Assembly (NCBI GenBank): GCA_022432975.1
Contig: CM039505.1
Coordinates: 20,529,338 to 20,593,337, forward strand
Direction: 5' to 3'
From: Begonia masoniana
Lineage: Eukaryota > Streptophyta > Magnoliopsida > Cucurbitales > Begoniaceae
Length of the DNA stretch: 64,000 nt
Under the pieces are notes generated by a model. It did not search any database. It saw nothing but the letters and a program-made list of their open reading frames with translations, and was not told the origin of the DNA. Numbering within the stretch: position 1 is the stretch's first letter; each line of letters begins with the position of its first letter. Made by a program: the position numbers and the translations under genes. Shown piece after piece: positions 46,900 through 59,124 of this stretch.

Positions 46900-49800
46900 T
46901 TATACAAACAAATCAGGATACTTAGCCATCATATCCTGCTGTCGTTTCCACGTCGCTTCTTCGACCTCATGATTCCGCTATAGAACTTTAACTAGCGGAA
47001 TTTCTTTGTTGCGCAAAATCTTGATGGAAGTCTCCAAAATACGTACCGGCCTCACCTCATAGCTCAAGGTAGGCTGTACCTCGATCTCTGTAGCCTCCAC
47101 GATATGCGACGGATCGCGCAAACATTTCCGAAGCATAGATACATGAAATACGTCGTGGATACCCTCCATAGAAGCTGGAAGCTGTAGTCTGTATGCCAAC
47201 TTCCCGATCCTCTTCAGAATAGGAAAGGGCCCCACATAACGAGGGTTTAACTTGCCCCTCCTTCCAAATCTCGCAACGCCTTTGAACGGAGAAACTTTAA
47301 GATACACCTCCTCACCTTCTTCAAACTCTAGCTCTCTCCGTCATGTGTCAGCATAGCTCTTCTGTCTGCTCTGAGCTACCTCGATACGCTGTCGGATAAT
47401 GGCAATCTTCTCTGCCGTCTGCTGTAGAATCTCAGGACCAACGATGCTGGCCTCGCCAACCTCGTCCCAATATAACGGAGATCTACATTTCCGACCATAC
47501 AACGCCTTATACAGAGCCATGCTAATAGTAGCCTGGAAGCTGTTGTTGTACGAGAACTCAACCAGGGGTAAATATCGACTCCACGAGCCCTGAAACTCCA
47601 GCACACAAGCTCTGAGCATATCCTCAAGTATCTGATTCGTCCTCTCTGTCTGACCATCAGTCTGAGGATGGAATGCCGTGCTGAAATTAAGCTGAGTCCC
47701 CATAGCTCTGTGTAAACTCTTCCAGAACTTCGATGTGAATCTCGGATCTCTGTCTGAGACAATAGAAACTGGCACTCCGTGCAACCTCACAATCTCTTGT
47801 ACATAGAGTTCTGCAAGCTGATCCATAGAAGACGCCATCTTCACAGACAAGAAGTGGGCCGACTTTGTCAATCGGTCCACAATAACCCATATGCCGTCAT
47901 GGCCCTTCGTCGTTCTCGGGAGCCCCATAATGAAATCCATGGAGATCTGCTCCCACTTCCACTCCGGAATCGGCAGTGGTAATAACGTTCTGACCGGTCT
48001 CTGATGCTCTGCCTTCACCTGTTGACATACTAAACAGGTCTCAACGTACTTGGCAACCTCCCTCTTCATGTTCGGCCACCAGAAGTGTTGTTTTAGATCC
48101 CGGTACATCTTGGTACTTCCCAGGTGTACAGAATATGCCGAAGAATGTGCCTCGGCCAATATCTCCTTCTTCAGATCCTCGTCGCTAGGCACGTACCACC
48201 TATGCCTGAACTTCAGAATACCATCCTCCGATAAATGGAAATCTGACGAGCCTCCCAATGTCATGCTGGATCGAAGCTCCTCACACTCCGTATCATTCTG
48301 CTGAGCCTCACGGATACGATCTAGAATAGTTGGCCTGAGAGAAATGTTGGTGAGTATACTGGACAACTCTACCACTATCTCCACATCGAATCTCTCAATC
48401 TTAGACCGCAGCGTAACTGACATCGCTGCTAATGAAGGCTGACTCGCAGAAGGCACTCTACTCAAGGCATCAGCAACCTTGTTCGCCTTTCCTGGATGGT
48501 ACTTGATATCAAAATCATAATCTTTGACGAACTCAAGCCATCGTCTCTGTCGCATGTTTAGCTCCTTCTGCGTAAACAAGTACTTCAGGCTCTTGTGGTC
48601 GAAAAATATCTCGCACTGCTGCCCATATAAATAATGTCTCCATATCTTCAGTGTGAAGATCACAGCTGCTAACTCAAGGTTGTGCGTAGGGTAATTCTGC
48701 TCATACGACTTCAACTGTTGAGAAGCATATGCAATAACTCTACCCTCCTGCATCAATACATAACCCAGTCCAACTCCAGATGCATCGCAGTAAATACTGA
48801 ATCTGACACCTTCAACAGGTAGCGCCAGTACTGGAGCGGTGGTCAATCTCTGCTTTAACTCCATAAAACTGTCATCACAAGCAGACGACCATATAAACCT
48901 CTCGTTCTTCCGAGTCAATCGTGAGAGGGGAAGTGCGATCTTCGAGAATCCCTCAATAAATTTCCGATAATAGCCAGCTAATCCGAGAAATCCACGCACC
49001 TCACGTACGTTCTTCGGCTGTGGCAAATCTCTGACCGCCTGAACTTTGCTCGGATCAACAGAAACTCCATCCTGCGATATGACATGGCCAAGAAAACTGA
49101 CCGGATCCAACCAAAATTTGCATTTAGAGAACTTCGGATACAACTGGTGCTGACATAGGGTCCTCAGAACAATCCTCAGATGCTCCTCGTGTTCTCCCTT
49201 CGTTTTAGAGTAGATCAATATGTCGTCAATGAAAACCACCACGAACTTGTCCAGATATTCCTTGAAGACAAGGTTTATCAGATCCATAAACGCTGCAGGG
49301 GCATTAGTAAGTCCAAAAGACATGACAAGGAACTCATAATGCCCATACCTCATTCGGAAAGCTGTCTTCGGTACATCATCCATCCGGACCTTCAACTGAT
49401 TGTAACCCGAGCGTAGATCAATCCTCAAAAATACTCGGGCACCTTGCAGCTGATCAAACAAATCGTCAATCCGGGGCAGTGGATACTTATTCTTCACCGT
49501 CAATTTGTTCAACTCCCTGTAATCAATGCACATCCTGAGGGTCCCATCTTTCTTCTTGACGAATAGAACAGGAGCACCCCAGGGTGAGACACTGGGTCGA
49601 ATAAATCCCTTCTCTAACAGCTCATCAAGCTGAGTCCTCAGCTCTCTCAACTCAGCTGGTGCCAACCGATACGGGTTTTTAAACCTCGGCGCGGAGTTTG
49701 GGTAGACATCAATAGTGAACTCGATCTCCCGGTCTGGTGGTAACCCGGGAAGATCATCAAGAAAGATCCCAGAGAACTCTCTGACAATAGGAATGTCGCT

Positions 49801-51381
49801 CGGCTTTTCTCCGCTGAGCAACTGACAATCAAATACAGAGGCCAAATAAATAGAGCACGCACCTTTAAACTGCTCGTTGACCTTCATAGAATAAGAAATA
49901 GGCAAGCTACTCAATCTGCTCATCGCCTGATAAGAAAACTCGGCTTTACCCGAGGGTCGAAAGGTCACAATCCCGGATCGACAATCGATGGTGGCGAAGT
50001 GCTGTGATAGCCAATCCATCCCTAGAATAAGATCATAGTGCTCGATGCCCAAAACAATAAGGCGAGCATAGAGGGTGCGATTCCCAATCGAGATAATATT
50101 GCCCTGGACAATACGACCTGACTACATACGCTCTCCTGAAGGTAGCATCACACTATACTCGCATTCTGCTAACTCAGGCGCAAGCCTCAATCGCGACACA
50201 CAAGCAGTGGAAACAAAAGAATGCGTAGCCCCCGTGTCTAATAAAGAAAATACAGGAACGCTAGTAACCAATATAGTACCTGCGATCACGGCAGGCTGAT
50301 CCTCGTTATCAACATCACCAGGCTCGTTAAAAGCGAAGATCCTGGGCATAACTCTCCTCTTATCACTGCCCGACTGATCTCGACCCCTCTTCGGGCAGTC
50401 TTTAGCAAAATGGCCTGATTCTCCACACCAATAGCATACATCTGTACCCACTCTGCACTGGCCACGGTGTTCCTTCTGACATTTAGGGCAAAGAGGCATC
50501 TGAGAAGCACCCTGTACTTGCTTCGCCTTTCCTCGGTCATTACCTCCCTCAAGAGGTCTCTTCACACCCCTCTGCTGCTGCTGGGGCTGTGCTCTCGGCT
50601 GCCAACCTCGGTTTAGTGACTGAGGTCGAATCTCTCGGAAGAAGCCCTTAGATGGCTCCCTCAGTTTGCCAGAACTCTGATCAACTGCCTCAATATCCAG
50701 CGCCCTGGCCACAACATCGTCATAGGATACATTCCGTACCCCAGATATGGTAAGGCGCATCCGGAACTCCTGACTAAGGCCCTGTAAAAATCGGCGTACC
50801 TTGTCCTCGTTAACGCTGACCTGTCGTGGCGTGAATCGGGACAATGCCTCAAACCTCCTCACGTACTCGGCAATAGAACCAATCTGCCGCAACTGCATAA
50901 ACTCAACCATCTTCGCCTCTCGTACGGTATGGCTGAAATACTTGTCGTAGAACAACTCTCTGAATCTCTCACAGCCCATAATAGTCACATCGGTGGTCGT
51001 CTTCACAGTGTCCCACCAGAATCGGGCATCTAAAGCTAGGTGGTAAGTCACCAACGCCACCCTCTCTCCATCCTCTATGCTAGCATACGCCAGCATGTCC
51101 TCCATGGTACGAATCCACTCCTCGGCTGAAGTGGGATCCATAGATTGCCCATTGAATATCGGAGGCTGGAGCTTCTGAAATCTGTCCATCCCCCGATTGA
51201 CCGGAGTGGCTGTCTCTCGGGCTCTAACGCCCTCGCAGTCTATCAGAGTACCCAGCTGTTGAGGCTGTCTCTCCATCTGCTGAGCCTGTCTCTCCATATG
51301 CTGAGACTGCTGGGCGATAAAATCCTTAAGAGTATCAATCGTATCGTCACGGTCATCTCGGTCGTTTCGTGGACGCACCAT
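46900..51381 (-). pseudogene. D2 gag-pol, one frame with three premature stops
   Basis: 1494 codons in a single frame from MVRPRNDRDDRDD to KYPDLFV, with no frameshift. Order: gag capsid (codons 90-230), CCHC knuckle CYWCGESGHFAKDC, aspartic protease LLDTGATHSFVS (Asp near 382), RT (LFVKKKDG near 607, FIDD near 718), RNase H ([24 protein letters not shown]), integrase zinc region and core ([34 protein letters not shown]), then GPY-type and short chromodomain-like tail (RNHEVEEATW). Stops lie at 50124-50122 (TAG, in protease), 47343-47341 (TGA, after integrase) and 46980-46978 (TAG, before the tail). Each is one transition from a sense codon, as expected from decay of methylated DNA. All visible catalytic residues are present, but this copy should not give full-length product. 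Confidence 0.9.
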
Positions 51382-51528
51382 AATTATAAAAATTCCTAAA
51401 AAAGTTAAACAAATATTCTAAGAAACTAGAAATCGAATAAAGCTATAAACATACTTAAAGTTGATGAAGAATGTCCGCGTAGTGGCTGTTCAGTCGAGCA
51501 ATCTACAGAACCGATTTTAAAACCCGGG

Positions 51529-51541
51529 GGCTCTGATACCA
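51529..51541 (-). other. Primer binding site of D2, tRNA-iMet type
   Basis: The minus strand reads TGGTATCAGAGCC, 4 bases inside the 5' LTR that starts at 51546. Confidence 0.9.
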
Positions 51542-51804
51542 TAAATGTAGCGCCCCTAATACTGTACCCGTATTACCCGTACTATTATTATTATTTTTTT
51601 TATCCTAATATCTTTAATTAAACTCTAGGCGGGACCTAAACCGAAATCGAAACCAGAATCGAAGTCGGAATAAGAATCTATGTTTTAAAATATTTAGAAC
51701 AACTTAAAACAAATTAAATAAATTAATTAAAAACTATAAAACAATTAAAGAAAACAAATAATAAAAGGGAGGGCAAAACTGTCCAACCCGTAACAAAAGT
51801 GGCA

Positions 51805-52106
51805 GCGACCAATCGCTGCTACATGCAGCGACTGATCGCTGCATGTGCTGCAGCGAATGGCGACCAGTCGCTGTAGCTTTGCAGCGACTGATCGCTGCAT
51901 TTGCTGCAGCTAGCAGCGATTGGTCGCTGCATTGCTGCAGCGATCAATCGCTGCACACTGCAGTGCAGCGATCGCCTCCTGCGACCATTCGCCACTCCTT
52001 CTGCTTTCTCTTCATCCCTGATCCCTGTTTTGTAAAATACAAGTGCTCTCTGGAATTCCAGAGAGCAAACACTTCGATATGCTCTCTGGAATCCGATTCC
52101 AGAGAG
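51805..52106. repeat. GCGAYnRTCGC array and CTCTCTGGA hairpins in D2
   Basis: About nine GCGAYTGRTCGC-type inverted repeats (for example GCAGCGACTGATCGCTGC, occurring twice) separated by CTGCAG words. Two stems follow: CTCTCTGGAATTCCAGAGAG (palindromic, about 52047) and CTCTCTGGAATCCGATTCCAGAGAG split as arms around CCG. Confidence 0.8.
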
Positions 52107-52521
52107 CAAAACACCTTATCACTTCCCACCATTTATTCAATAACCAACTTGTAACTTAAACTCGATCAACTTACAGCAGACTTTGCGAAATCCAACTACG
52201 TGGATAGCTCTAAAAACCTAGCATATCCGTATCGTTCCTAAAACCGTTCAAAACATTTCAATGACATTTAATTAACAGTTTAAACCAAAACGTTTGAAAC
52301 ATTAAACATAAAACCTATCAACTACCAGTACCAAACATCGTATAATTTCTATACAATTTTCCTATTCTATCCAAAATAACTTAAAACCCTCAAAATCTAT
52401 ACATACTTCCCCACGGTCAAATGAGCCTCGACTGTGCCAGCACACCATGCAGCCATCCTCCGTCAACTGGACTCAAGCCTCCGGAGGAGGAATCTCATCC
52501 TCACCTATATCCTCGTAATCA

Positions 52522-53116
52522 CCTACACTATACATACACACTATGAGATGAAATCCCAGTAAGCTCTACGTAAATGCAATGCATGCTGTGCGTATGAGTT
52601 CGATAAATCATGCTTTATTTTTTCTTTACTATGCAATGCACGATAGGTGTCACCGAGATCCTATCCCTCTAAACGGAGAGAGCTCATCCAGTGGGCGGAT
52701 TACTCTTTCCAGCTAGAGGCGGGGGGTGCACGCTTACAACACGTACAGCCGTGCCTGAACCCCACCTCGCGTGACCGATAAACAATATGCCTTTCGGCCA
52801 ATACGCCTTTCGGCCATTACGCCTTTCGGCCAATAAGCCTTTCGGCCAATGCTATGCTTTACGTTATCTTTAAAACTCTGTGCGGAAGTTCATTTTCATG
52901 CTTTTCTTTAAAACAAGTGATGCGTGAACAGTTCAATATCTTAAAGTAAACAAACAATAACGTGTACCATCAAGACTGTAAAGCGTAAACTATAAACCCC
53001 TAAAACCTAGCTACCCAAACCAAGTACAATTAAACATACGCATCTCCAAAACTCCTCGAGACGACATTCGACGTACGGTGTAGGCCAATCGGCCAAAGAA
53101 GATCACGAGAACTTAC
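52522..53116 (-). other. Conserved LTR module, GGTGTAGG variant
   Basis: On the minus strand GTAAGT (53116-53111) precedes arm CCTACACCGTACG (53084-53072). The partner GTATAGTGTAGG begins at 52533; one pair is mutated relative to the left LTR. Confidence 0.65.
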
Positions 53117-54116
53117 CTCGTGTCCAAAGCAGCTCAAGCTCCGTCCACGATCGCTGTTCACCTAGGCAATTTACAAGGATTTGACGTTAAAACGAGTTTA
53201 TGTTAATAAACGTCCAAATTGTCAAATTCTTAACTAAAGAACTTCCTAAAATCTTTAATCACATTCATCGAGCTATTTCATCGAGCAAATACACTCTCGA
53301 CACCTCAATTCACACTTTACGAGTTACCCGAAAATCCCTAATTTTTAACCTTTTCACAAATTGATTTAACTTCGTCCAATAGCGTCAAATACATGCAATA
53401 TATACTTAATCACGACTAACCTATTAATTACGAACCCTAATTCGCGTTTTAAATCGAAACCCTAAACGAACCTAATTGTTTAAAACTCCGAAATCATCGA
53501 AATAAACGTTCTAAAACTATAGATCCATACCTAGAACGTTGATTAGAGGAGAAAACGTGAAGAAAAATGAAACAAACAGAGGTCGGATCGGAGAGATTAG
53601 TCGCGGGCAGGGAGGAGAAGTCGAGGGTTTGCTTCTCTGGAGAACGATTTTCAAATGAAAATCGTTAAGGCATTTTGCCTTTAAGTAATGTTAAGTAATT
53701 AATAATTACTTAAATGCTAAATGACGATTTTGCCCTTCCATAGTTTTTATATTCGTTTCGTCATTCGGTTCGTTAATCGTCTAACTATTCGGTTTCATCC
53801 AAACTCCTTACTTCACCCATAAGTCCAACTTAATATCTAGGATTTACTAAAACTGTCCGTTCGCCATTTGGACCACGTTTGCTATTTTTACGAGAACGTC
53901 TTTTACATTACGAGAAATGTATTTACTCGGAATATAACGTTTAATCTCCAAAAATTCCCATAATTTTCTTAAAATTCCTATTAATCGTTAGTATCATAAT
54001 GACGCTTTCCTTTCGTGAAACGGACCTGATTTGACATATTTACCAAAAATACCATTATATAATAAAATAATAATATAATATATTAAATCTGAAATCCGTA
54101 CAAGCCGGGTATTACA

Positions 54117-54497
54117 CCTTTTGTTTTAGTGGCGAGATAACAGAGGAGTACAACGTGTGTGTTTGAGAATAGGTTCAGGTTTTGGTGAAAAATCGAGAAT
54201 CCACGATTAACAGAGTTCCAAACTAGTTTCCTTAGATTTCTGGTTGATTTATGATTTAGTTTGGTGAAGATTTGATTAATGTTCTGTTTATGACTTTAGG
54301 TAAGCAAACTTCTGAAGTAGCTTACAACTGTGCATTTTTCAGGAAGTCAAGTAAGTAGAGTTTGTGTGCGCCTTCGGGCTTACACCAGAAAACAGTAGGA
54401 TTTATACATGTTTTGTATGTTTTTCAGTACGTCATACATCATGTTTGTTTTGGAAGCTTACGAAAATGAATTTACATGTAATGACATGGTAAGGCAT
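54117..54497 (+). mobile_element. Family C LTR fragment
   Basis: Matches 36263-36640 (GTTTTAGTGGCGAGATAACAG..., CCTTCGGGCTTACACCAGAAAAC, CATGTAATGACATGGTAAGGCAT) in the same orientation as element F. It could be what remains of F's 3' LTR after D2 inserted and the left side was deleted. It is interrupted at 54498 by an E LTR. Confidence 0.7.
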
Positions 54498-55212
54498 TGT
54501 AACGCCCCTGAACCCGCCCCGGCTCGGTGCGCTACTTTGCTAACCAATCCCGCGTTTAAAACAACGTTTAAAATAGTTTTTGATAAATTTTTGACTCAAT
54601 TTTTGGGTTTTTCGAACCCTCGGAAAATGTTGAAAAACGTGCATAAAATACGTTAAAATTACGTCGAAAAAGGTCGGGCAAAAATATTTTGGAAATAAGA
54701 AAAATTTAAAAAAAAACCAAAATTAGGTTGTTGAGCGCCCGCGCGCACACCGAGCGCCAGCTGCGCACGCGCAGCGCCGAACGTTAGGCACCCAGCGCCG
54801 AGCGTTCGGCACCCTCTCGGGTGCCAGCGTGCCTGCATGCCCAAAATCCGACCTTTTTCCACTTTTTTCCAATTTTGCTTGAGCCAAACATCTCCAAAAA
54901 TTTTAAAATTTTTACCACACGTTCCCGACACCCTTAGCTCCGTGTCCGTAAAAATCATGAAAAATCGACTTATAACGGGTAATATAAAAATAGAGAAAAG
55001 TGAACCCGATGTTATTTGCTTTAAAACCAAAACGAGCGGCATAACGCCTGAAATTTCCAAAACCCAAAACCTGAAATCAAATCCTTAAAACACTATCATT
55101 CCCTACCAATCATCCAACAAAGCCATCACAAGCCACAATATGAAATCCAACCAATAAAAACACCAAAACCCCAAATATACAAAATAGTTAGAGACCTATC
55201 CAAATCCCAATC
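54498..55212 (-). mobile_element. Family E LTR fragment
   Basis: Starts TGTAACGCCCCTGAACC and matches the reverse of the right end of the E LTR at 14743 over several hundred bases, including TTGACTCAATTTTTGGG. A GC-rich stretch at 54730-54830 (GCGCCGAGCGTTCGGCAC inverted repeats) is this copy's 3' array. It is cut at the junction with the RT at 55215. Confidence 0.7.
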
Positions 55213-55214
55213 TT

Positions 55215-57888
55215 GCTCCTGTCCTATTTGTTAAGAAGAAGGATGGGTACCTACGCATGTGCATTGATTATCGTGAGCTGAACAAATTGACCATAAAAAA
55301 TAAGTACCCATTACCGAGGATCGACGATTTATTTGACCAACTACAAGGAGCTCGGGTATTCTCGAAGATCGATTTGCGCTCCGATTATTACATGTTGAAG
55401 GTCAGGGCTGATGATATTCTAATGACCGCCTTCAGAACCCGGTACAGACATTACGAATTCTTGGTAATGTCTTTTGGATTGACTAATGCCCCGGCGGCAT
55501 TCATGGACTTGATGAACAGGATATTCCAAGATTTCTTGGATAAATTTGTAAACGTTTTCATTGACGACATCCTGGTTTACTCCAGAAGTGAGGCCGAATA
55601 GGAGAAGCACCTGGCAATTGTGCTATCGACTCTGAAACAACATCGGTTGTATGCCAAACTGTCGAAGTGCGAATTCTGGTTGAGCAGGATTAACTTCCTA
55701 GGCCATGTGGTGTCAGCAGAAGGAGTGTCCGTGGATACAACCAAGATTCATGTAGTGAAAGAATGGCCGAGATCGAGAAATCCAGTGAGGTACGGAGTTT
55801 TATCGGGTTAGCTGGTTATTACAGAAAGTTTATCAAGGGATTTTCTGTAATAGCGAAGCCTATGACCAGCTTAACGAGGAAGGACATCAAGTTCAAGTGG
55901 TCTGAAGCTTGTGAGGTGAGTTTTCAGACACTTAAGCAGAAATTAACTGCTGCTCCTCTATTAATATTGCTAGTTAAAGACGACAAATTCAACGTATACT
56001 GTGATGCGTCCAAGATTGGCTTGGGATGTGTACTAATGCTATAAGGGAAAGTGGTAGCACACGCATCCAGACAATTGAAGGAGCATGAACAAAACTACCC
56101 TACACATGACCTCGAGCTAGAGGCAGTCGTATTTGCACTGAAAGTATAGAGACACCACTTGTACGGACAATCATGTGAGGTGTTTTCAGATCACAAGAGC
56201 CTGAAGTACATATTTACCCAGAAAGAGCTAAACATGAGACAAAGACGGTGGTTAGAATTTGTGAAAGATTACGATGTTGAGATTAAATACCATCCTGGTA
56301 AAGCTAATGTTGTAGCTGATGCACTGAGCAGGATGCCAGCTACTATGCAACCAGTTATGTCGGCCGTATCAATGCCTTTGAGGACAGAGATACAGAAGTT
56401 TGATATGGAGATAGTTTTTGGGCTATCGGCCATACTAGCAGACTTGACACTACGGCCCACCGTTCTGGACCGAATTAAGGAAGCCCAGGAGACCAATTCA
56501 AAGGAGATGGCTGATATTGTGAGCAAGATACCAATGTCCTCTTCCAATTTCAGTTATTCGGGAGATGGAGTTTTGAAGTTCAAAAACAGATGGTATGTTC
56601 CGAAAGACGAAGAGCTACGGAAGCACATCTTGTCAGAAGCCCACTCATCTTCTTTCTCTGTGCATCCTGGAAGCACAAAGATGTATTAGGACTTGAAACT
56701 TCACTTTCGGTGGCCGAATATGAAGAATGAAGTGGCCAAATATGTGGAGTCTTGCATGATATGTCAACAGGTCAAAGCTTAACATCAACGACCAAGTGGA
56801 ACGCTTCAGCCTCTCCCGATCCCCGAATGGAAATGGGAGAACATCACAATGGACTTTGTTGTTGGCCTTCCAAGGACAGCTAAGGGCCATAATAGCATTT
56901 GGTTCATAGTGGACAGATTGACAAAGTCGGCCCATTTTCTACCTGTGAAGATGACGTACTCCATGGATCAGTACGCAGAGCTGTATATTAACGAGATTAT
57001 TAAGCTGCATGGCATTCCTGTGTCGATCGTCTCAGACCGTGATCCCATATTCACTTCCAGGTTTTAGAGAAGTTTGCGGAACTCCTTGGGTACAAAGTTG
57101 GATTTCAACACGGCATTTCATTCTCAGACTGACGGACAATCTGAGAGAACAATCCAAATACTGGAGGATATGCTAAGGTCGTGCGTGCTGGAATTTCATG
57201 CTCCTTGGAGTAGATATTTGCCACTCGTGGAGTTTGCTTACAACAATAGCTACAAGGCTACAATTGGCATGACTCCTTATGAAGCTCTTTACGATAGAAA
57301 GTGTAGATCTCCATTGTGTTGGGATGATGTTGGAGAAACCAAGCTTATCGGCCCTGAGATATTACAACAGATGTTCGAGGTTATAGCTGCTATCAAACAA
57401 TGAATAAAGATTGCTCATAGTCGACAGAAGAGTTATGCGGACCATAGAAGAAGAGACTTAGAGTTCGCTGAGGGCGATGAAGTATTCTTGAAAGTGTCGC
57501 CTTTCAAAAGTGTAATGAGATTCGGTAAGAAAGGAAAGCTCAGCCCGCGGTTCATTGGCCCTTTTCCATTTTGAAGCGTGTGGGAAGCATGGCCTACAGA
57601 CTACAGTTGCAAGCGTCAATGGATGGAGTTCACAATGTTTTTCATGTTTCGATGCTAAGAAAGTGTGTACGAGATCCAACCCAGATCGTGGAACATGTGG
57701 ACTTTGATATCATGCCGACGCTGACATATGAAGAAAGGCCCATACAGATATTGGATACTTCACTCAAGGTGTTGCGCAACAAGGTAGTCCCATTGGTGAA
57801 AGTTTTGTGGCGCAATCATGATGTGGAGGAAGCCACGTGGGAAAGACAAGAGGATGTTACGGCCCAATATCCGGACCTCTTTGCTTAG
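55215..57888 (+). pseudogene. Element G pol, decayed and 5'-truncated
   Basis: Begins mid-RT at [19 protein letters not shown]; gag, protease and the RT start are missing. Then: [55 protein letters not shown]; RNase H ([25 protein letters not shown]); integrase zinc region, MDFVVGLPRT, VSDRDPIFTSRF, QTDGQSERTIQILED; GPY region and tail RNHDVEEATWE, stop at 57888. Stops occur at about 55599, 56042, 56147, 56687, 56780, 57065 and 57401, with frameshifts near 55790 and 57575. Most stops are one transition from the codon seen in D2. It is Tekay-like and inactive. Confidence 0.88.
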
Positions 57889-57914
57889 GCAAATTTGGGG
57901 ACAAAATTTCTGTT

Positions 57915-57927
57915 AAGGTGGGTGGAA
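57915..57927 (+). other. Polypurine tract of element G
   Basis: AAGGTGGGTGGAA directly before the LTR start at 57928, preceded by TTTGGGGACAAAATTTC. It marks the following LTR as 3' and fixes the B-family orientation. Confidence 0.85.
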
Positions 57928-58619
57928 TGTAACGCCCGGTATTTTAGCCATGTAATTATTCCTTGAACAATTAAATGGGATATACATATATTGGCCATTA
58001 ATGAAGTGCGTATTTCATTGGAGTTTTGTGATACCCCAAGTGGATGTCTAGAGAAAATGGATCGGTGAATTTAACTAATAATTCAATTGGAAAACCAAAC
58101 TAAAAATCAACCAGAACAGAACACCTTGGTTAAAAACCAATGGGAGGGCAAATTAGGTAAACCAATTAAGGTTGGTGGGAGGAAGCCAATGATTGAGTGA
58201 CACTTGGTAACTTGTTGAAGAAGCCATGTTCTTTTCTCTTCCCTCCTACGTGAAACCCTCATTTCTTATCTGCTTCTTTCCACTGCTCTCTATTTTCTCT
58301 CCTCCAGGCAACTGCAACCTTTCCAAAAGACTTCGATTCTTCTATTTTCTCCAGTGAAGGTAATCATCTGCTAAAGTTAACGAGTTTGGATAAGTTAAAA
58401 TGTGAGTTTTGTGGAAGTTTAAGGTTACAATATTTTGAGAAAACTCACTTTTTTTGGATGAAAACACGTTAGTCTGTTTTCTAAAGGTTGAATGGAGCTT
58501 GCTGCATTTTCTACTAAGTTATTAGTTAGCATTTGCAGCTTGTTAAGTTCCCTTTTCGTGCACGTCATAGGTTCGTGCATCACTGAGACGTTCAAGACTT
58601 TAAACTCTGCAGCAAACAG

Positions 58620-59124
58620 GTAAGTTCATACCCGTAGGTTGGCCCTTAAGACCCTACATAGCGGAGACTCTAGGATTTTACTACTGTCGGGAGGTTTTTG
58701 GTAGATAAGTTGAAGTTATATTCCGAGTAACCTGTTCTTCTTTTAGGTTCTGTTGTGTTGTTTCTGTTGTCTGCTGTTTTAATTGTAAGCACGGTGAATG
58801 TCCATGTATACACGATTTTCCAGAAAATTCATGTAAAACTATTTTCTGTACCCGGTTTGAAGCTAAGCAAGATAAAATCTGACTAAAATGTATTGGTTAA
58901 GTGCGGGACAGGGACTGGCCTACTGTTCTGTTTCTGTATATCAGTTTGTGCCTGTCATGCACTTGCCAGTTCCCCTATAAGCCCCACTTATACTTCTCTG
59001 CCACTAAAACGTAATGTACTGTTCTGTCACCGTATTCTGAAAGTTCATGCATAGTATATACATCACTGCATTTATATATGTTCTTACTGAGTTTTAGACT
59101 CATAGGTGAACTACCTGATGTAGG
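58620..59124 (+). other. Conserved LTR module in B 3' LTR
   Basis: CAG|GTAAGT at 58620, GGCCCTTAAG, arm CCTACAT (58653-58659) and partner ATGTAGG (59118-59124). The arms are shorter here than in C or D. Confidence 0.55.

Larger units (their letters stand above)
44938..54116 (-). mobile_element. Element D2: nearly complete Tekay-like gypsy
   Basis: On the minus strand: 5' LTR 54116-51546, primer site 51541-51529, gag-pol 51381-46900, purine tract next to 46860, 3' LTR 46859-44938. The 3' LTR lacks its distal 650 bp, so there is no target duplication to compare. Pol belongs to the chromovirus Tekay/Del group judging by motif text, the RNHEVEEATW chromodomain-like tail and LTRs above 2 kb. It lies between the F pol (left) and a C LTR fragment (right) that may be the 3' LTR of F, so it probably inserted into F. 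Confidence 0.88.
51546..54116 (-). repeat. D2 5' LTR, complete
   Basis: TGTAGCGCCCC...GCCGGGTATTACA, 2571 bp. Near its left end is the GCGACnnTCGC array (51805-51990) with hairpins at 52046-52067 and 52081-52106, then text shared with the left LTR. The right flank (CCTTTTGTTTTAGTGG) is a C LTR fragment. Confidence 0.92.

Noticed and set aside
47376..47762. Minus-strand 128-codon ORF and others inside D2 pol
   Set aside because: Shadow frames of the integrase coding sequence.
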